Shown here: piece after piece, positions 11,265 through 22,826 of the stretch
Position numbering within the stretch: position 1 is the stretch's first letter
How the letters are laid out: each line of letters begins with the position of its first letter
From: Strobilurus pachycystidiatus
Lineage: Eukaryota > Basidiomycota > Agaricomycetes > Agaricales > Physalacriaceae
Length of the DNA stretch: 64,000 bases
NCBI GenBank assembly: GCA_019915135.1
Contig: JAHLMK010000021.1
Location: 310,001 to 374,000, forward strand
Reading direction: 5' to 3'
Translations under genes and position numbers: made by a program
Notes under the pieces: generated by a model
The model's database searches: none
What the model saw: only the letters and a program-made list of their open reading frames with translations
What the model was told of the DNA's origin: nothing

Positions 11265-12739
11265 GGTGAGTGAAAGAGAGAGAGCTACACGGTTGCAAAA
11301 AGTTGTTTTTTCGAGATATATCTGCGGAGATGCCCCCTGTGTGTTATGAGCTGCCTCCTATCACGACGTCGACCGATTTCTGCACCCGCCACCCGGTTTC
11401 GAACAGATTTCGCACCATGTCACTGTTACCATTGCGAGTGGTGGTAACAGGAACAGGAAGAGGAGAAGAGCCTTTAGCCTGAGCCAAATAAGTGCAAGGA
11501 AGGCACGGAAGAGGAGCTGCTAAGTCAGGGCATAACGTAGATTCAACCCATGCCCTGCCTGCAAGTTGTTATAGCCTGCAAAGCGGGCGTACATGCAGCA
11601 GTCTCATAGCAACGATCCTAGGGCCTGCAATGTGCGTGCGGAGCTGTTATTCGGGCACCGGGCAATCCTCGGTTCTTCAGAACACAAGTTGTGTTCTGCG
11701 TCGGTGGGGATTACCCTGGGATTACCATTGAGGCTTATTCGCGCCTTGGCGGCCCAGTCTGGGCCCAGTGAGCGGTGCCATGCCGTCGGAGACTAAATTT
11801 GTCTGATTGATGACTTCGGCAGCACGGCCGCGCGGGTGGTCGTCAAATAGAGTACATGTACTTGATACCATGTAACCATCGTCGCAATAGTTACTGACAT
11901 TGCTCCCTCACGAACGCCGCATACTTATGCTGTGCAAGGTGTATACAAGACACCTCTGACGGCCTTCGCAAGATTCTGAATGCCTTCCCTGATCACATCG
12001 GCGACACGGGCGATCGTCAGATGGTAATGGCAAATGCTATGTATCGTCAGATGACAATCTGACGATCCCTATCGACCTTTGAATCTATCCCAGTATGTCT
12101 TTGCATCATTCAGCTTGCATTCAGCAATGCCCTCTCTGCATCGGAATGGTGTCTTTGAGTTGAAAATCGGTGGTATAGATTCCAGCCCTTCGTCAGATAT
12201 TGACTCGGACGGACGTCTGTAGAAAAACATTACTTACTGGCCTGTGATGTTCGCATGCGCGCAAATGTCGCAGGCATGCCATTTGTTGTAAAACATGGCA
12301 TTCCGTCGCCAGCGGCAGCTCCATACTGGACCATACGTGAGGCTTTCGTCGTTTAGTTTCGCTCACAATACTGTATCTTCACACATCGTTGACTATGGTT
12401 TCGACACTACTACCTGGCCTCTACATCGTACTTACTATCAACTAAAGATTCCGAACAATGGTCAATCCGAGCCCGAAGTGCGAAGTGCGTCCAAAGCCCC
12501 ATTTTACCCACCCAACTTCTACCCCTCCAGTTGAGGAACTCCGGGCTTTACTTACTGAGAAAGGGACTCACTCGGAAGAATATGAGAATGGGGCTTTGCC
12601 AATATAATCGTCTCCTTTGCTCAAAAGGTGTATTGAAGAATAGTTAAGAAGTCCGTAGAAGTATCGTGAAGAGAGCACTCAATACAGAGTGGTAAATTTG
12701 ATAATGTCCGTCGTAAGTCATGATTTCTTCATGGCAGGA
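11265..12739. other. 1.5-kb intergenic region, no gene recognised
   Basis: Contains no ORF with coding character on either strand. Near 12010-12068 the decamer ATCGTCAGAT occurs twice, and the second copy is part of a small palindrome (CGTCAGAT, 4-nt loop, ATCTGACG). This could be a protein-binding site or an old repeat end. Nothing else was recognised. Confidence 0.4.
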
Positions 12740-14234
12740 TCAGAGAACCATCACAGCCCCAAGCATGGATGAAAGTAGCGCGAAACCAACAGATAGGACA
12801 ATGCGATCAATGTTGTCCACGGCACGGTAAGTAGACGCCGAGTTCGGCGAGTCGGTCGCGGACGCGCTGGAGTCTGCGCTCAGGCGAGTTGCGCTGGTTG
12901 AGACCCTGGTCAAGCTCGACTGCCAGCATCTCTCAATTCAATTGATCGAATGCTAACGAAGGGGCGACTTACGCTGCGCTTGGTCACGGTGGCTGAGCTC
13001 GAGCCGGAAATGGTGGCTGACGGCCCAGAGCCATTGCCAATCGTAGAAGTGGCCTTGCAGTTCGAAGACGACGGAATCGGGTGTGCGGCAGGAGTGGCGG
13101 CATCACCTTGATGGAACGTCGATCCACCATAGACGCCCATTTGCTGTTACAAGAACAATCAGTCGGTAATCAAGCAGAACTTTAAATGAACCAAGCCTTA
13201 CTTCGCCACTATCCCCATCGCAAGACTCGAAGACGTCAGCGGCATAATTAGCTGGCATGTTCCAATCACAGCCCATCACGTCGTAGATGTGTTGACCTGG
13301 ACATCAAACTCAGTCTAGTGCTTCTTCAAGGCAGCATGAATGCACATACACCATCCAGGCGCGTCAGAGCCAGCAGGATTACAAGCACGGAAACAGAATT
13401 GCTCAGCGGACATGAAGTTGGTCCATTCGTGAATTTGTTGAAGATCGCCGAACGCATTCGAGAAGACGAGTCCGCCAATGGGGTTTCCTGTTGACAGTGT
13501 TCATATTTAGACTCGTGAAAGCAGGTGAGTGTTCCTACCATTTCCATCAGCACCGTGAGGATCGAGCTCTCCTCCACTGTCGCCTGCAGGAATGTTCAAC
13601 TTGGTGAGATCCCCCGTTCCTGGAGGTTATGAGTGGGGATGGTAATTAATTCTATGATCTAGAGACTTACCTGTAATTTGGACAAAGTCGGGCGTCTTGA
13701 CAAAGTGTGCGCCCTTGATGGCGCCGTTAGGGATAAGACGAGTACCGTATCCTTCCTACAATCGCTATGAGATGCGGGAGGGATGTGGTCGGATGCGACT
13801 AGCCTTGATACACCAAGCGACTTCAATTCGCTGAAGGTGACGATCAGTCAGCGCTCTTAGCGCATTGGGTGTTTGAACTGACCTCTGTGTTGCCAATACC
13901 AGAGTCTGCGCCTGGCTGGGGAGGTGCCCACAGACAGCTGTTGATTGATGAGAGAAGGTTCAGAAATACGAAGCAAACACAAACAAGTCGTCTACGCCGT
14001 TGACTGTTATGACAAGTCAGTGCAAGTGGGCGAAAGGTTAGTGCGAAACATACGGTACGCATTCTGGCACATCGACGTTTGGCTGGAACTAGTACCACAG
14101 TTATTGTAGCCAGTCTGCCCCTCTTCGGTAGTCTCTGGCGCGGTGTCGGGGAGGTAGGTAGCGCTGTATTGAGCCCAGGCGCTTCCCAGGAATAGGCCCG
14201 TAGAATAGAAAAGCACGCTACGTGAAGAAAGCAT
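12740..14234 (-). CDS. GPI-anchored secreted protein, 'macrofage activating glycoprotein' family
   Basis: A secreted, GPI-anchored cell-surface protein found widely in basidiomycetes; function unknown. The ATG at 14234 starts a signal peptide (MLSSRSVLFYSTGLFLGSAWA). The mature part begins QYSATYLPDTAPETTEEGQ and has CGTSSSQTSMCQNAY, joined by a spliced codon to LNGVDDLF and then LWAPPQPGADSGIGNTE. Further blocks are KTPDFVQIT, LNIPAGDSGGELDPHGADGNG, IGGLVFSNAFGDLQQIHEW, FCFRACNPAGSDAPGWC, HIYDVMGCDWNMPANY and MGVYGGSTFHQGD, with many paired cysteines. The C terminus is a Ser/Thr-rich stalk and a hydrophobic tail (IVLSVGFALLSSMLGAVMVL) right before the stop, as expected for a GPI signal. The family name is recalled from database usage. 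About eight short introns; no break found. Confidence 0.82.
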
Positions 14235-15548
14235 GGTAGAAAAGAGAACAAGAGGTGTTGTGAAAAGAACAAGAGGCGTCGTGAAATGAGAAGAAGGAAA
14301 AAAAGAAGAAAGACACTTTGAGGATTGGCGGCAAGAAGAGACCTATTTTATAGTCAATCGAGAGAGTTTCATAATCCATCGAGGAGTCTTGAAACAGTGC
14401 ATCGCCCTTCTGCCCGGGTTGGGTAAGACGGTGGCCGCTGCCCGTCAAGGACGTCAAACATGAATAAAAATCTATTGCGGTGTCTAACATCGCCACAGTG
14501 AGGATCGATCCAGCGCGGATGGGGGCAGCGCGTACAAAGCTCAGGTGAAACCCAGTTGAAGCTTGGAGCCCTTGAGCTGAGCTGAGCAAAGCCGGGAAGT
14601 GTAAGAAAAGACTTACAGACTACAGTTAAGGCTTACAGTGTAAGCTTGGTTAGGGTGGATCGCAATCATGATGATTCATCGCATCATTGGCGAGCCTGAT
14701 CGGTTGGATCTGAGTTTGAACTTCTGAGTGCCAGAGAACCGCCGCGTGTACATGGCAAGTATTTACATGGTGCATGTAATGTCCAGGACTGCGACTCAAA
14801 CAGAAGATTCGACCGCCAATTCAATACTGGACTCGGAGCCGCTTGGGTCAAATACTCCACTGGCAGGGTGACGACTCCGAACACTTCATGCCATTCATCC
14901 GTTCGATTATATGGTGGCGACTCCATTGAAGTTTGAGGATCCTGGTTCAGCCCTCACAAGTAGCGCTGAGACGCGCCGACCGAGCTCCCCGAGGCGGCGC
15001 TCAACAGGCGCGCGTCCGGAACGGCCGAAAAAAACCTTCTTTTCGTCCTGAGGCAGTCTAGCCTGCCTTGCGACGTATTGAATACAGTGGTCAGCGTCTG
15101 TAATGAACATTCCTCTCATTTAAGCTGATTGGTGGCTTTACAGTTATCTTCTGTCGTGTCGTCAAGTCGTTGACGTGTAAATTCGGTTGAGCCCTGGCTG
15201 AGCACAAGGATACCTCGCAGGCCTTCAAAATAAACGCCACTTTCAGATCGGAAATGACCAAAGACGCACTAGCTGGCAGCCGCTGCCGTCGCGCACACAT
15301 TCCCATGATCCCTCACGTTCTTCGCCCCCACTCGGTTTCTCGGTTCAAGTAGCCGTTCGCGTACACCAGGTGTCTTGAATTGGAAGGTCCGTGACCTCTG
15401 GACGGATCTTACGACGCAAATCCCAGTTGCACTACCCCGCATTCACAACAATTGATCGATTTCAATCACGCGTAGCCCATTTTGTCCCTCGGTCCTTTCC
15501 GTAGGGGATATAAACCTCAGACACCGTTGTGCTTTTGCGCTATCGGCC
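14235..15548. other. 1.3-kb divergent intergenic region
   Basis: Lies between two divergent genes, so it holds both promoters. Short CTTACAG/GTAAG words cluster at 14596-14650, resembling the subterminal words of the element at 22222-22556, but I could not define ends or a target duplication. No gene seen. Confidence 0.4.
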
Positions 15549-17479
15549 ATGCTCGCCTCCACCGTCTTCGCGTGGAGTCCTACCACGATAATACTTGGCT
15601 TTGTTTTCTCCTTCCTTCTCATCCACATCTTGGTCTTCCTCTTCGATGCTCATCGTATCCGGTCATATCCTGGTCCCTTCCTGGCCAAGTTCTCCGACAT
15701 ATGGTTAGGCTGGGTGGCCTATCATGGTCATCGCTCAGAGGTCGTCCACGAAATGCACAAAAAATATGGTTCGTAATATTACTACTCCGTCCTAGACCAG
15801 CTATTCAACCATTGATAGGTCCAATCGTCCGACTTGCGCCAAATCACGTTTCGGTTGCAGTTCCTGACGCTCTCGGCATTGTTTATGCTCACGGTAACGG
15901 AGCCCTCAAGTCTCCATTCTACGATGCATTTGTATCCATCCAGCGAGGCCTCTTCAACACCCGGAACCGTCAAGACCACTCTCGTAAACGGAAGATCATT
16001 TCCCACATATTTTCCCCGAAGAGTGTCCTCGAATTTGAACCACAAATTCGCACATACGTTGGACAGCTCATTGACCAATGGAATCGCCTTTACGACCTTT
16101 CCACCAAGGGGCAGACAGGTCCAGAAGGTGAAGGCTGGTTTGGTCGTGGTGACCGCTTGTGGCTTGATTGTCTGCCTTGTGAGTATCCTCCGGTTCCCTC
16201 GCGTATCACTATCAGCTCAATACATATGCTAATGACCACTTCTAGGGGCCAATTACCTGGCTTTCGACATCGTTGGGGATCTAGCATTCGGCGCGCCGTT
16301 CGGGATGATCATGGCTGCGAAGGATTCCGCCGTCATCCCCAAGGACAATGACGACGGCTTGAAGTCTTACGGACGCGAAGCGACCTACGAAGTCAGAGAA
16401 ATACCGGCTGTCAAGATACTGAACGAGCGTGGAGAATTCTCAATGACAATGGGGGTTCTACCGGCGTCCTGGCGCCCCATCGCACGTAAATTGCCCATAT
16501 TCGCTGTCGGCGGTCAAGCGGTCAAGTCTTTGGCTGGCATTGCCATTATGGCAGTTTCTAAGCGCCTCGCTACGCCCACTGATCGAAATGACCTGTTGAG
16601 CAAACTACAAGCGGGCAAGGATGAGAACGTAAGGATTCCGTCCCCACTCTAAGGTCCTGGACATTGATGTACTCACACAGGGAAACCCCATGGGAGCGGG
16701 AGAGTTGACTGCTGAGGCACTTACACTTCTCATTGCAGGGTCTGACACCACCTCCAAGTTCGTCTATCAGACCCGTTCTCATGTTCGCCGACTCATTCTG
16801 CTCCAGCTCTACATGCGCTGTAATCTACTACCTTGCTCGAAACCAACACGTCCAGGAGAAACTACATCGAGAGCTTGATGAAGGTCTCGACGAATCAGTT
16901 GCGACCGAGGCGCAGGTCAAACACCTACCGTACCTCGATGCTTGCATAAACGAAGGGTTGCGATTACACTCAACATCCGCCCTGGGACTTCCTCGCATCG
17001 CGCCCCGTGATGGTCTGACCATTCTCGGCTGTCACTTTCCTGAGGGTACCATTCTCAGCGTACCGAGCTTCACTGTCCATCGCGATCCGACGATATGGGG
17101 AGACGACGTTGAAGAGTATCGGCCAGAGCGGTGGTTCGAGCGCGACGCGTCTGACATCCAGAAGACGTTCAATCCGTTCTCTGTGGGTCCACGGTACGTT
17201 TCTCCGCTCAATGCGATCTAGTACAATACTAAGTCGTTCCCTAGCGCGTGTGTCGGCCGCAATCTCGCCACTTTAGAGCTCCAAATAATCGTGGCGTCAA
17301 TTCTGCACCGCTTCCATTTCGTATTGGAAGATCCGACCGCCCCGGTATGTCCACTTTTACGCAGTCGATGTCTGCGAGCTCCGGTTTTAACTCAATGGTT
17401 CTAGTTGCCGACGCGGGAAGGCTTTCTGAGGAAACCCTTGCACTGTCGTGTGGGCATCAAACGACGCGAGCTGATATGA
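15549..17479 (+). CDS. CYP53-like P450 (benzoate 4-monooxygenase type)
   Basis: CYP53 enzymes para-hydroxylate benzoate and related aromatics at the ER, a first step in detoxifying lignin-derived acids. An N-terminal helix (TTIILGFVFSFLLIHILVFL) is followed by the SYPGPFLAKFSD hinge. Family-typical blocks are LAFDIVGDLAFGAPFGM, ELTAEALTLLIAGSDTTS (I-helix), INEGLRLHSTSALGLPR (K-helix, ExLR), EYRPERWF and a haem loop split by an intron as FNPFSVGPR / ACVGRNLATLELQ. The stop TGA lies at 17477-17479. At least six introns of about 50 nt were traced and restore frame. The CYP53 assignment rests on the FDIVGDLAFGAPFGM and VLNERGEFS regions, which match my memory of that family; substrate is inferred, not shown. 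Confidence 0.85.
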
Positions 17480-17697
17480 TGACCGCGATGCGGTATGATT
17501 GATCCAGAATCTATGTAGCCAAGACATCTCTGAACCTGTATGAATACTCTTCTTCTTCTCCGTCGGCCGCTGTTAGTAAGGTGTATGGTGACATTGACAG
17601 ATGACTTGCGTGTGTCTGGGAATAGCCCGCTCATAATTTTTTGTTCACACACGAAATTGGCTCGACGCTCTTTGCGTGGTTCTGGCTCTCAGTACCT

Positions 17698-18334
17698 ATG
17701 ACATGGTCCGCCATGGCTCTCTCTGGTCTCTACTCTCTGCGCGCTACTCTGCCTCGAGAGATGCAGACTCAAGAAAAAAGCGGATTCTTGAATGCTGCAT
17801 CATCACCTCCCCTCGTGCTAGCCTTCTTGTCGATAGGCCTTTTCGGCGTGGGTGTGATTGGCGTCTTCGCGTGGAGACGTCTTTGGGCCGTTGAGGCACA
17901 GAGAGGGCAGCAACTGCAGCTCAGCGATAAGGACGGTGTATGGCAAAGTAATGAGACGCCGAAGTTGTGGGATCTGTGGACGGGGAGAGGTTACGGCCCT
18001 GACGCTCTACGTTGGGAAAATATAATGGTGTGTTCTAGAAAACATTGCAATATAATAATCAAATCGTTTACATGACGCATTGCAGCCATTGTCTGTCATT
18101 TCGACGAGTGTCAGACTTTCTGCATCTACATGCCACTCCGCGTCCGGAGACTCGGACCAGGAGAGTAATATGCATGACGTTGCTGGGAAGGGAGAGGACA
18201 GCGAGAAAGTGCAGGTGGTAGTCGCCATTGCTCTGCCTGGCATCCCAGTCGACGAGAATTGCCGGTCGTCATGCTCATCACACGGAGATAACACTCTCGA
18301 ATACGCTCTTGGTATTCATACGACGCAAACATGA
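17698..18334 (+). CDS. Single-pass membrane protein, basidiomycete orphan family
   Basis: Two exons, 17698-18027 and 18086-18334, give 192 residues. One strong membrane helix (LVLAFLSIGLFGVGVIGVFAW) is followed by a basic cytosolic side (RRLW) and a soluble tail with PKLWDLWTGRGYGPDALRWENIM just before the intron. Proteins with this helix plus a 'WDLWT...WENI' box recur in Agaricomycetes; I know of no function. The second exon is polar and includes a VQVVVAIALP strand. The start is the first ATG of a frame that is open from 17641; an internal Met six residues later is possible. It lies 218 bp downstream of the CYP53-like gene on the same strand. Confidence 0.65.
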
Positions 18335-19088
18335 AAGGACCAGATATTTTCCGCCTATCTACCAGCCGTAGTAGAAAGGGACCGGACAACGGTAGCATCT
18401 GTACATTGATCATGATCAATACATACCTACCTCGGAGGCTGACTGAGCTACAGAACAGTGTCGACCGCGGAGATACGTTCGAATAGGACTGGAGTTTGAA
18501 TGTCGCGGGCGTAAGATGGAAACCAGACAGAATGCCCTGGAAGTTCGAACCATCAGACGCACAAACTTAGAACCATGGACCATGATCCATGATCCATCAG
18601 GACAGACGAAGGACAGGAACTTGGGAACACTATCTGCTGTTCCTACTGCCAAGGAGAGTAGAAAAATGTCTCCACGTACGACTCTAGAACAACGACGTGG
18701 ATCCAATGTAGTTCCGCGTCGCGACGCGTTGTTTGAGCTTGTTTTATTCTCAAATTCATATGGTGCCGGTCGTCGGCAACAATGTAGTGCACACTTTCCT
18801 TCTTTTCATCCATGACCACGACACATCTTCCCAGCCACAAGCAAGCAGAACGCATCTTTGTGTCGTCCCAGACTAAGTTACAATCGGTCGACTGTTTAGT
18901 CTATAAACGAACTGACCAGCAGCTATGACGCATGGCCCTGATAGCAGGCTCCAAATTCTGTCAGTGTATTGATTCCGTCTCTATAGGCTCCTCCCATTCG
19001 TCATTCCACTCCGCACCTTCGTTATGTTCATATGGATGCAGTTTGAGTATGAGGTCAAAGCCCCCAGCCAACTCAAACTGCCACCACC
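18335..19088. other. Intergenic, nothing recognised
   Basis: Spacer and promoter side of the Ser/Arg-rich protein gene. ORFs here lack coding character. Confidence 0.4.
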
Positions 19089-20043
19089 ATGGACTCGCTG
19101 CCCCCACTGCCAGACTCCCGCTCCCCGTCACCCTCAGCATCGCCTGCTGAGACGCCCTCGGAATCGCGTGCTGCTTCACCTTCAGAACCGCGTGCTGAAT
19201 CGCCTCCAGAACCGCGTGCTGAATCCGTCTCAGTATCGCGAGCTGAATCGCCCTCAGCATCGCGGGATGAATCGCCTTCAGGCTCGCATGCCGAAGAAAC
19301 ACCTTCAAACTCGCGTGCTAAAACACCTTCCGATTCTCATGCTGAGAAGCCTCCAATTTCAGCATCGCGTGCACCATCTCTCTCTGCATCACGTTCTCAC
19401 TCTGTAGCCTCCCGCGCCTCGTCCTCCTCGAACTCGCGTCGCCGACCTGCGTCAAACCAACGCCGCTCGCGCCATCCTAGCGCCTCCCCGAGCCCGAACC
19501 TGTCCTTCCCCAACCCCAACTCGAACCCAGACCCATCCTCCCCATCCATCGCCCCCGAGACGCTCGAAGAACTCACGGTCCTAACCCAGCAGCTCAACGA
19601 GCTCTCTTCCCCCGAGCTCGCAGAGCTGGAAGCGGAGATTGACGGCATGGAGAAGAAGGGCGAAGCGCCGCCTGGGGCTTCCGAGGCAGTGTCGCAGGAG
19701 GTTCAGGATCGTGCATCTGATAAGGCCCAAGCTCCAGGCTCGAATAAGCGCAGACGGAGGGCGAAGAGTCGGATGCCTGTTTATGAAGAAGAGGAAGACG
19801 AAGAGGATTTCTGGCCACAACCGAAGGCTCTTCAACAGTATGCGCCACCTATGCCAGTGCCTCCTGGTGGTGGCGGCGGCGATGGAGGAAAAAGCGAGTC
19901 CCTCAAGCTGTGCCTTGAGCTGAATTTGAGCGTCGAGGTCACTATCAAGGCGAAGGTGCATGGGGACGTGACGTTGACTCTTATGTACGTGTTTGCTTCT
20001 TTGTTCCGCTGCCCTGTCTCTCATGCATGTTTACAGAAATTGA
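19089..20043 (+). CDS. SR-rich protein with C-terminal LDLNLxVEVTIKAKVHGDV module (paralogue A)
   Basis: Predicted 300 residues from exons 19089-19984 and 20037-20043. The first 150 residues are disordered and built on repeats of the type SPSxSRAES/EPRAES. They are followed by a short helical acidic segment (LEELTVLTQQLNELSSPELAELEAE), a basic cluster (NKRRRRAKSR) and an acidic patch (EEEEDEEDFW). The protein ends with a glycine-rich linker and LKLCLELNLSVEVTIKAKV HGDVTLTLIN. This last block reads as alternating polar/hydrophobic beta strands and is shared with the genes at 31931-32281 and 36006-36420. The final exon is only 7 nt and codes the last base of one codon, one residue and the stop. 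No known domain recognised. The SR-like repeats might suggest RNA or nuclear association, but that is speculation. Confidence 0.75.
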
Positions 20044-20568
20044 ATCCGTCATCATTTGTTACATTGTTTTGAACGTTGGGACTTCTTTAAAAGGCCACTC
20101 GATATTGGACTATATATATATAATACTCGCTGCACTCTCTCACGGAATTACCGACCACATGTACTCTACATTCATAGCTAAAATTGAAAACGATCACAAG
20201 TACTGTATGTGTGGTCGGCTAGTGTCTGAGTCTCAGATTGGGGGGTCCTTTATTCGTTGATAGTGGATGACGGACCATAACTACCTGATACCTACTAAGA
20301 CCTGGTTTGTCTTCGACCAAAATATGAGACCATTAACACACCCACTTCTACGAACTCAACTTAGATCGTAACGCTTCTTTTCATGATTTGTACTTGTACC
20401 CCAAACGCCACTTTGCGTCAAACTCCTCTCTGTATATTAGATCGCGAACAAAGGGAATCAAGATAACATTTAGCTGAGTACAACAATATTATACATCACT
20501 CAGAATGCGAGATGTTACAGTCTCGGACACAAGATAAAAAGTTTGGGATGTAGCCGCAAGCCGTCACC
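20044..20568. other. Convergent intergenic region
   Basis: AT-rich 3' flanks of the SR-rich gene and the F-box gene. A run of TA repeats is at about 20112-20121. No gene seen. Confidence 0.4.
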
Positions 20569-22133
20569 CTACTCATGCACAAGAGGACTCGGACAGGCTT
20601 TCTGTAGAGCTGCTTCGATACGTGCCTCGGACTCTTCGACGTTCTCATCGCAAAGACTAGACCCATCATCGCGTTGAAGACTGTAAGCTACAAACTTCTG
20701 TAGAGTCCAGCCGGCGTAATACCGACGGCCCATTTCTTGTTCGAATATCTCCTGCAATCAAGGCATAGTCAAGTCCCTGTCGTATGGGCATGCTATGAAT
20801 TCGAACTCACAAGTTCTGATGCTGCAACACCGTCAACTTTCTGATCCGTAACTCCTCCGCGTATCGACAGATACACCAAGGACAGAGATGTGAGACTTGG
20901 GAAGGATGTCGCAAGGACGTCAAAGATGTTTGGTCCTATGGCCTCTACATTCGTTTGGAAGCAACGTAAAGGGCATTCCTTCGGAAACAAAGTCAAGAGA
21001 GACAGTAGGTCATCGTAGGACATGAGACCCAGTCTTAGATAGAGCTGTGTCAAGGAGCTCGTCACCGACTGGAATAGATCTCTGAACTCGGTGCCCCATG
21101 GAGGGCAAGCACGATATTCAAGTGTAGGTGAGACGAGGCACAGACCCTCTAACCTCGGCGAGATCGACAAAGAAGGACGGATTGAGTTCCTCCCGTCGAT
21201 CCAGCGGGGGATGAAGAAGGGACTATCTATACTGAGTCCAGTGAGTGTGCAGAAGTGCGATGAGAGAAACTCCGAGAAGAGGACGCGGTCACAGGCTGCG
21301 AATTCCATGTGAAATCCGCGCAGAGACATGTCTTGGGGCAACGCCTCGAATAGTGCACTCATGTCAAGATCGGCGTCGATCGACAAGTATTGGAGAGCAC
21401 TGCTATCTGATAGACATTCAAAGGTGAACGGGTTTGGAAGAGATAGATATGGGGGTTGCAGCTCGAGGCCGAGTATCTCCAGGTGAGGGAAGCGTATGCG
21501 TCGATCAGACGGAAATATCGAGGTCCATTCTTCAAGGGACGCATCCACCTCGAGGGTTGTCAAGGTACTGGCCAGATGCTTCCACAGAGTGACAAACAGA
21601 GAGAAATCGAAGGCTGGGTCATACTTGTACAAGTCTCCCCAAGTGATCCTTATTTCGCGAACATGGAGCAGGTTTCGTATAATCGTCTCTAGGACGACAC
21701 TTTGTTCGCTTGCAATCTGCAAAGAAGGTTGAATACCTCCCTCTATGATTCTAGATTCATAGTTGCAAAAACATACTTCGGAAAGGGAACGCTCTGTTGG
21801 TATCACTGATGGCTTGTCCTGGCCGAAAGATTGGTATGGACTCGGAGGGCAATAGTCTATTGCAATGCTGCGGACTAGATGGCAAACATCTGGGTCTCTG
21901 TCAACCATAAGTTGCATGGGGAGAATTACAACGACTATGGAGAGAAGTTACCCGTAGCGTTTGACCAGGCCTGGTCTGTACCCATAGTGAGTCAATGAAA
22001 GCGTGCTGTAGCGCACAGGCAGATATTCGTGCAGAAAGGCCGAGTTGACAGAGTAGAGTCGTTTCAGATCCTTTCCAGGGAGATGGGAGGCTACTCCCCT
22101 CCAGACGTCATAAGGAAGTTCGGGCAGAGCCAT
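20569..22133 (-). CDS. F-box/LRR-like protein, copy 1
   Basis: Probable substrate receptor of an SCF ubiquitin ligase. The start ATG at 22133 opens an F-box-like N terminus (MALPELPYDVWRGVASHL, then GKDLKRLYSVNSAF). The rest is about 400 residues of irregular leucine-rich repeats (HLASTLTTLEV, FPHLEILGLEL, LQYLSIDADLDMSALF, FPSLTSLSLVYLSI) and a conserved tail (EIFEQEMGRRYYAGWTLQKF). Introns: one after KRYG, one after SLSE (GTATGT...TTGCAG), one after ASEL. The same positions are used in the copies at 28031 and 30059, which confirms the model. The copy is inverted relative to the other two and is the most diverged. A hAT-type MITE sits 89 bp upstream of its start codon. Confidence 0.8.
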
Positions 22134-22198
22134 ACAGCGCTACTTGTGTACTTGTTGGAAAAAGTGAGAACCGCGGTTGTTTGAAGTTGTTTGATTGT
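22134..22198 (-). promoter_or_regulatory. Conserved leader upstream of F-box copy 1
   Basis: Read on the minus strand, this stretch contains CTCGACAATCAAACAACTTC, a CGGTTCTCACT segment and AAGTACACAAGTAGCGCTGT directly before the ATG. The same words precede copies 2 (27958-28030) and 3 (29998-30058). Sequence outside the coding region was therefore copied with the gene and kept. It is probably the core promoter plus 5' UTR. Confidence 0.6.
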
Positions 22199-22213
22199 CG
22201 AGCTTCCTCGGCA

Positions 22214-22564
22214 CTCTCAAACAGTGCTGAGCTTACACTTGACTTACCGCTTTACGGGGCTTACCTGTAAACGTCGTAAATTCAAGTAAACCGATCGTAA
22301 AGTAAACGGGACCGGGCCGAGCGAGGAGGTTCTTGATGTGGCGTGCCAGAAGACCGCGGACTCGTCGGTGATTGTGATCGGAAAAGAACCCGACGTTCCC
22401 GATGATGCGCCTTGATCACTCTTAGTTATCAGGTGAGCCAGCACCGTGCCCGGCAGTAAACGTTTACCGGCATCAGTTTTACCTTGACGGTTTACAGTTT
22501 ACGGTAAAGCAAGTTTACAGTAAGCCTTGTAAAGTCAACTCGTAAGCTCAGCACTGCTCTCAAA
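22214..22564. mobile_element. hAT-type MITE with 8-bp TSD
   Basis: The element is 22222-22556 (335 bp). Both ends begin CAGTGCTGAGCTTAC (left at 22222, right as its reverse complement ending at 22556), and similarity continues inward with TTGACTT and GGCTTAC words. The 8-bp direct repeat CTCTCAAA flanks it exactly at 22214-22221 and 22557-22564. CAGTG-type ends with an 8-bp duplication are the signature of the hAT superfamily. The interior is made of many short GTAAA/TTTAC words in both orientations, as in palindromic MITEs, with no coding capacity. It lies in the promoter region of F-box copy 1. Confidence 0.85.
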
Positions 22565-22826
22565 GACGGGACTGAAGGTCAAACTTATCCGTTTGCCACA
22601 AGACCGTATATCAGTCGCGACTCCAAGATGAAAGAGAGATCCGAATGATGGAATGAATAATTCAGAAGGATATCACAGGATCTACGTCGAGCGTCTACAG
22701 TACTTTCGATGTGGCGCGGCTGTTGTACAGTCTCAACTTGGAGGGTCAAATGATGCAGTCTACATTAGATGTTGCAGGTACAATAAACAAATAGATGATC
22801 AGTATGATAACGATAAGTACAGCATT

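Noticed and set aside
14596..14650. Another hAT MITE suggested by CTTACAG/GTAAG words
   Set aside because: No matching pair of ends and no target-site duplication found.
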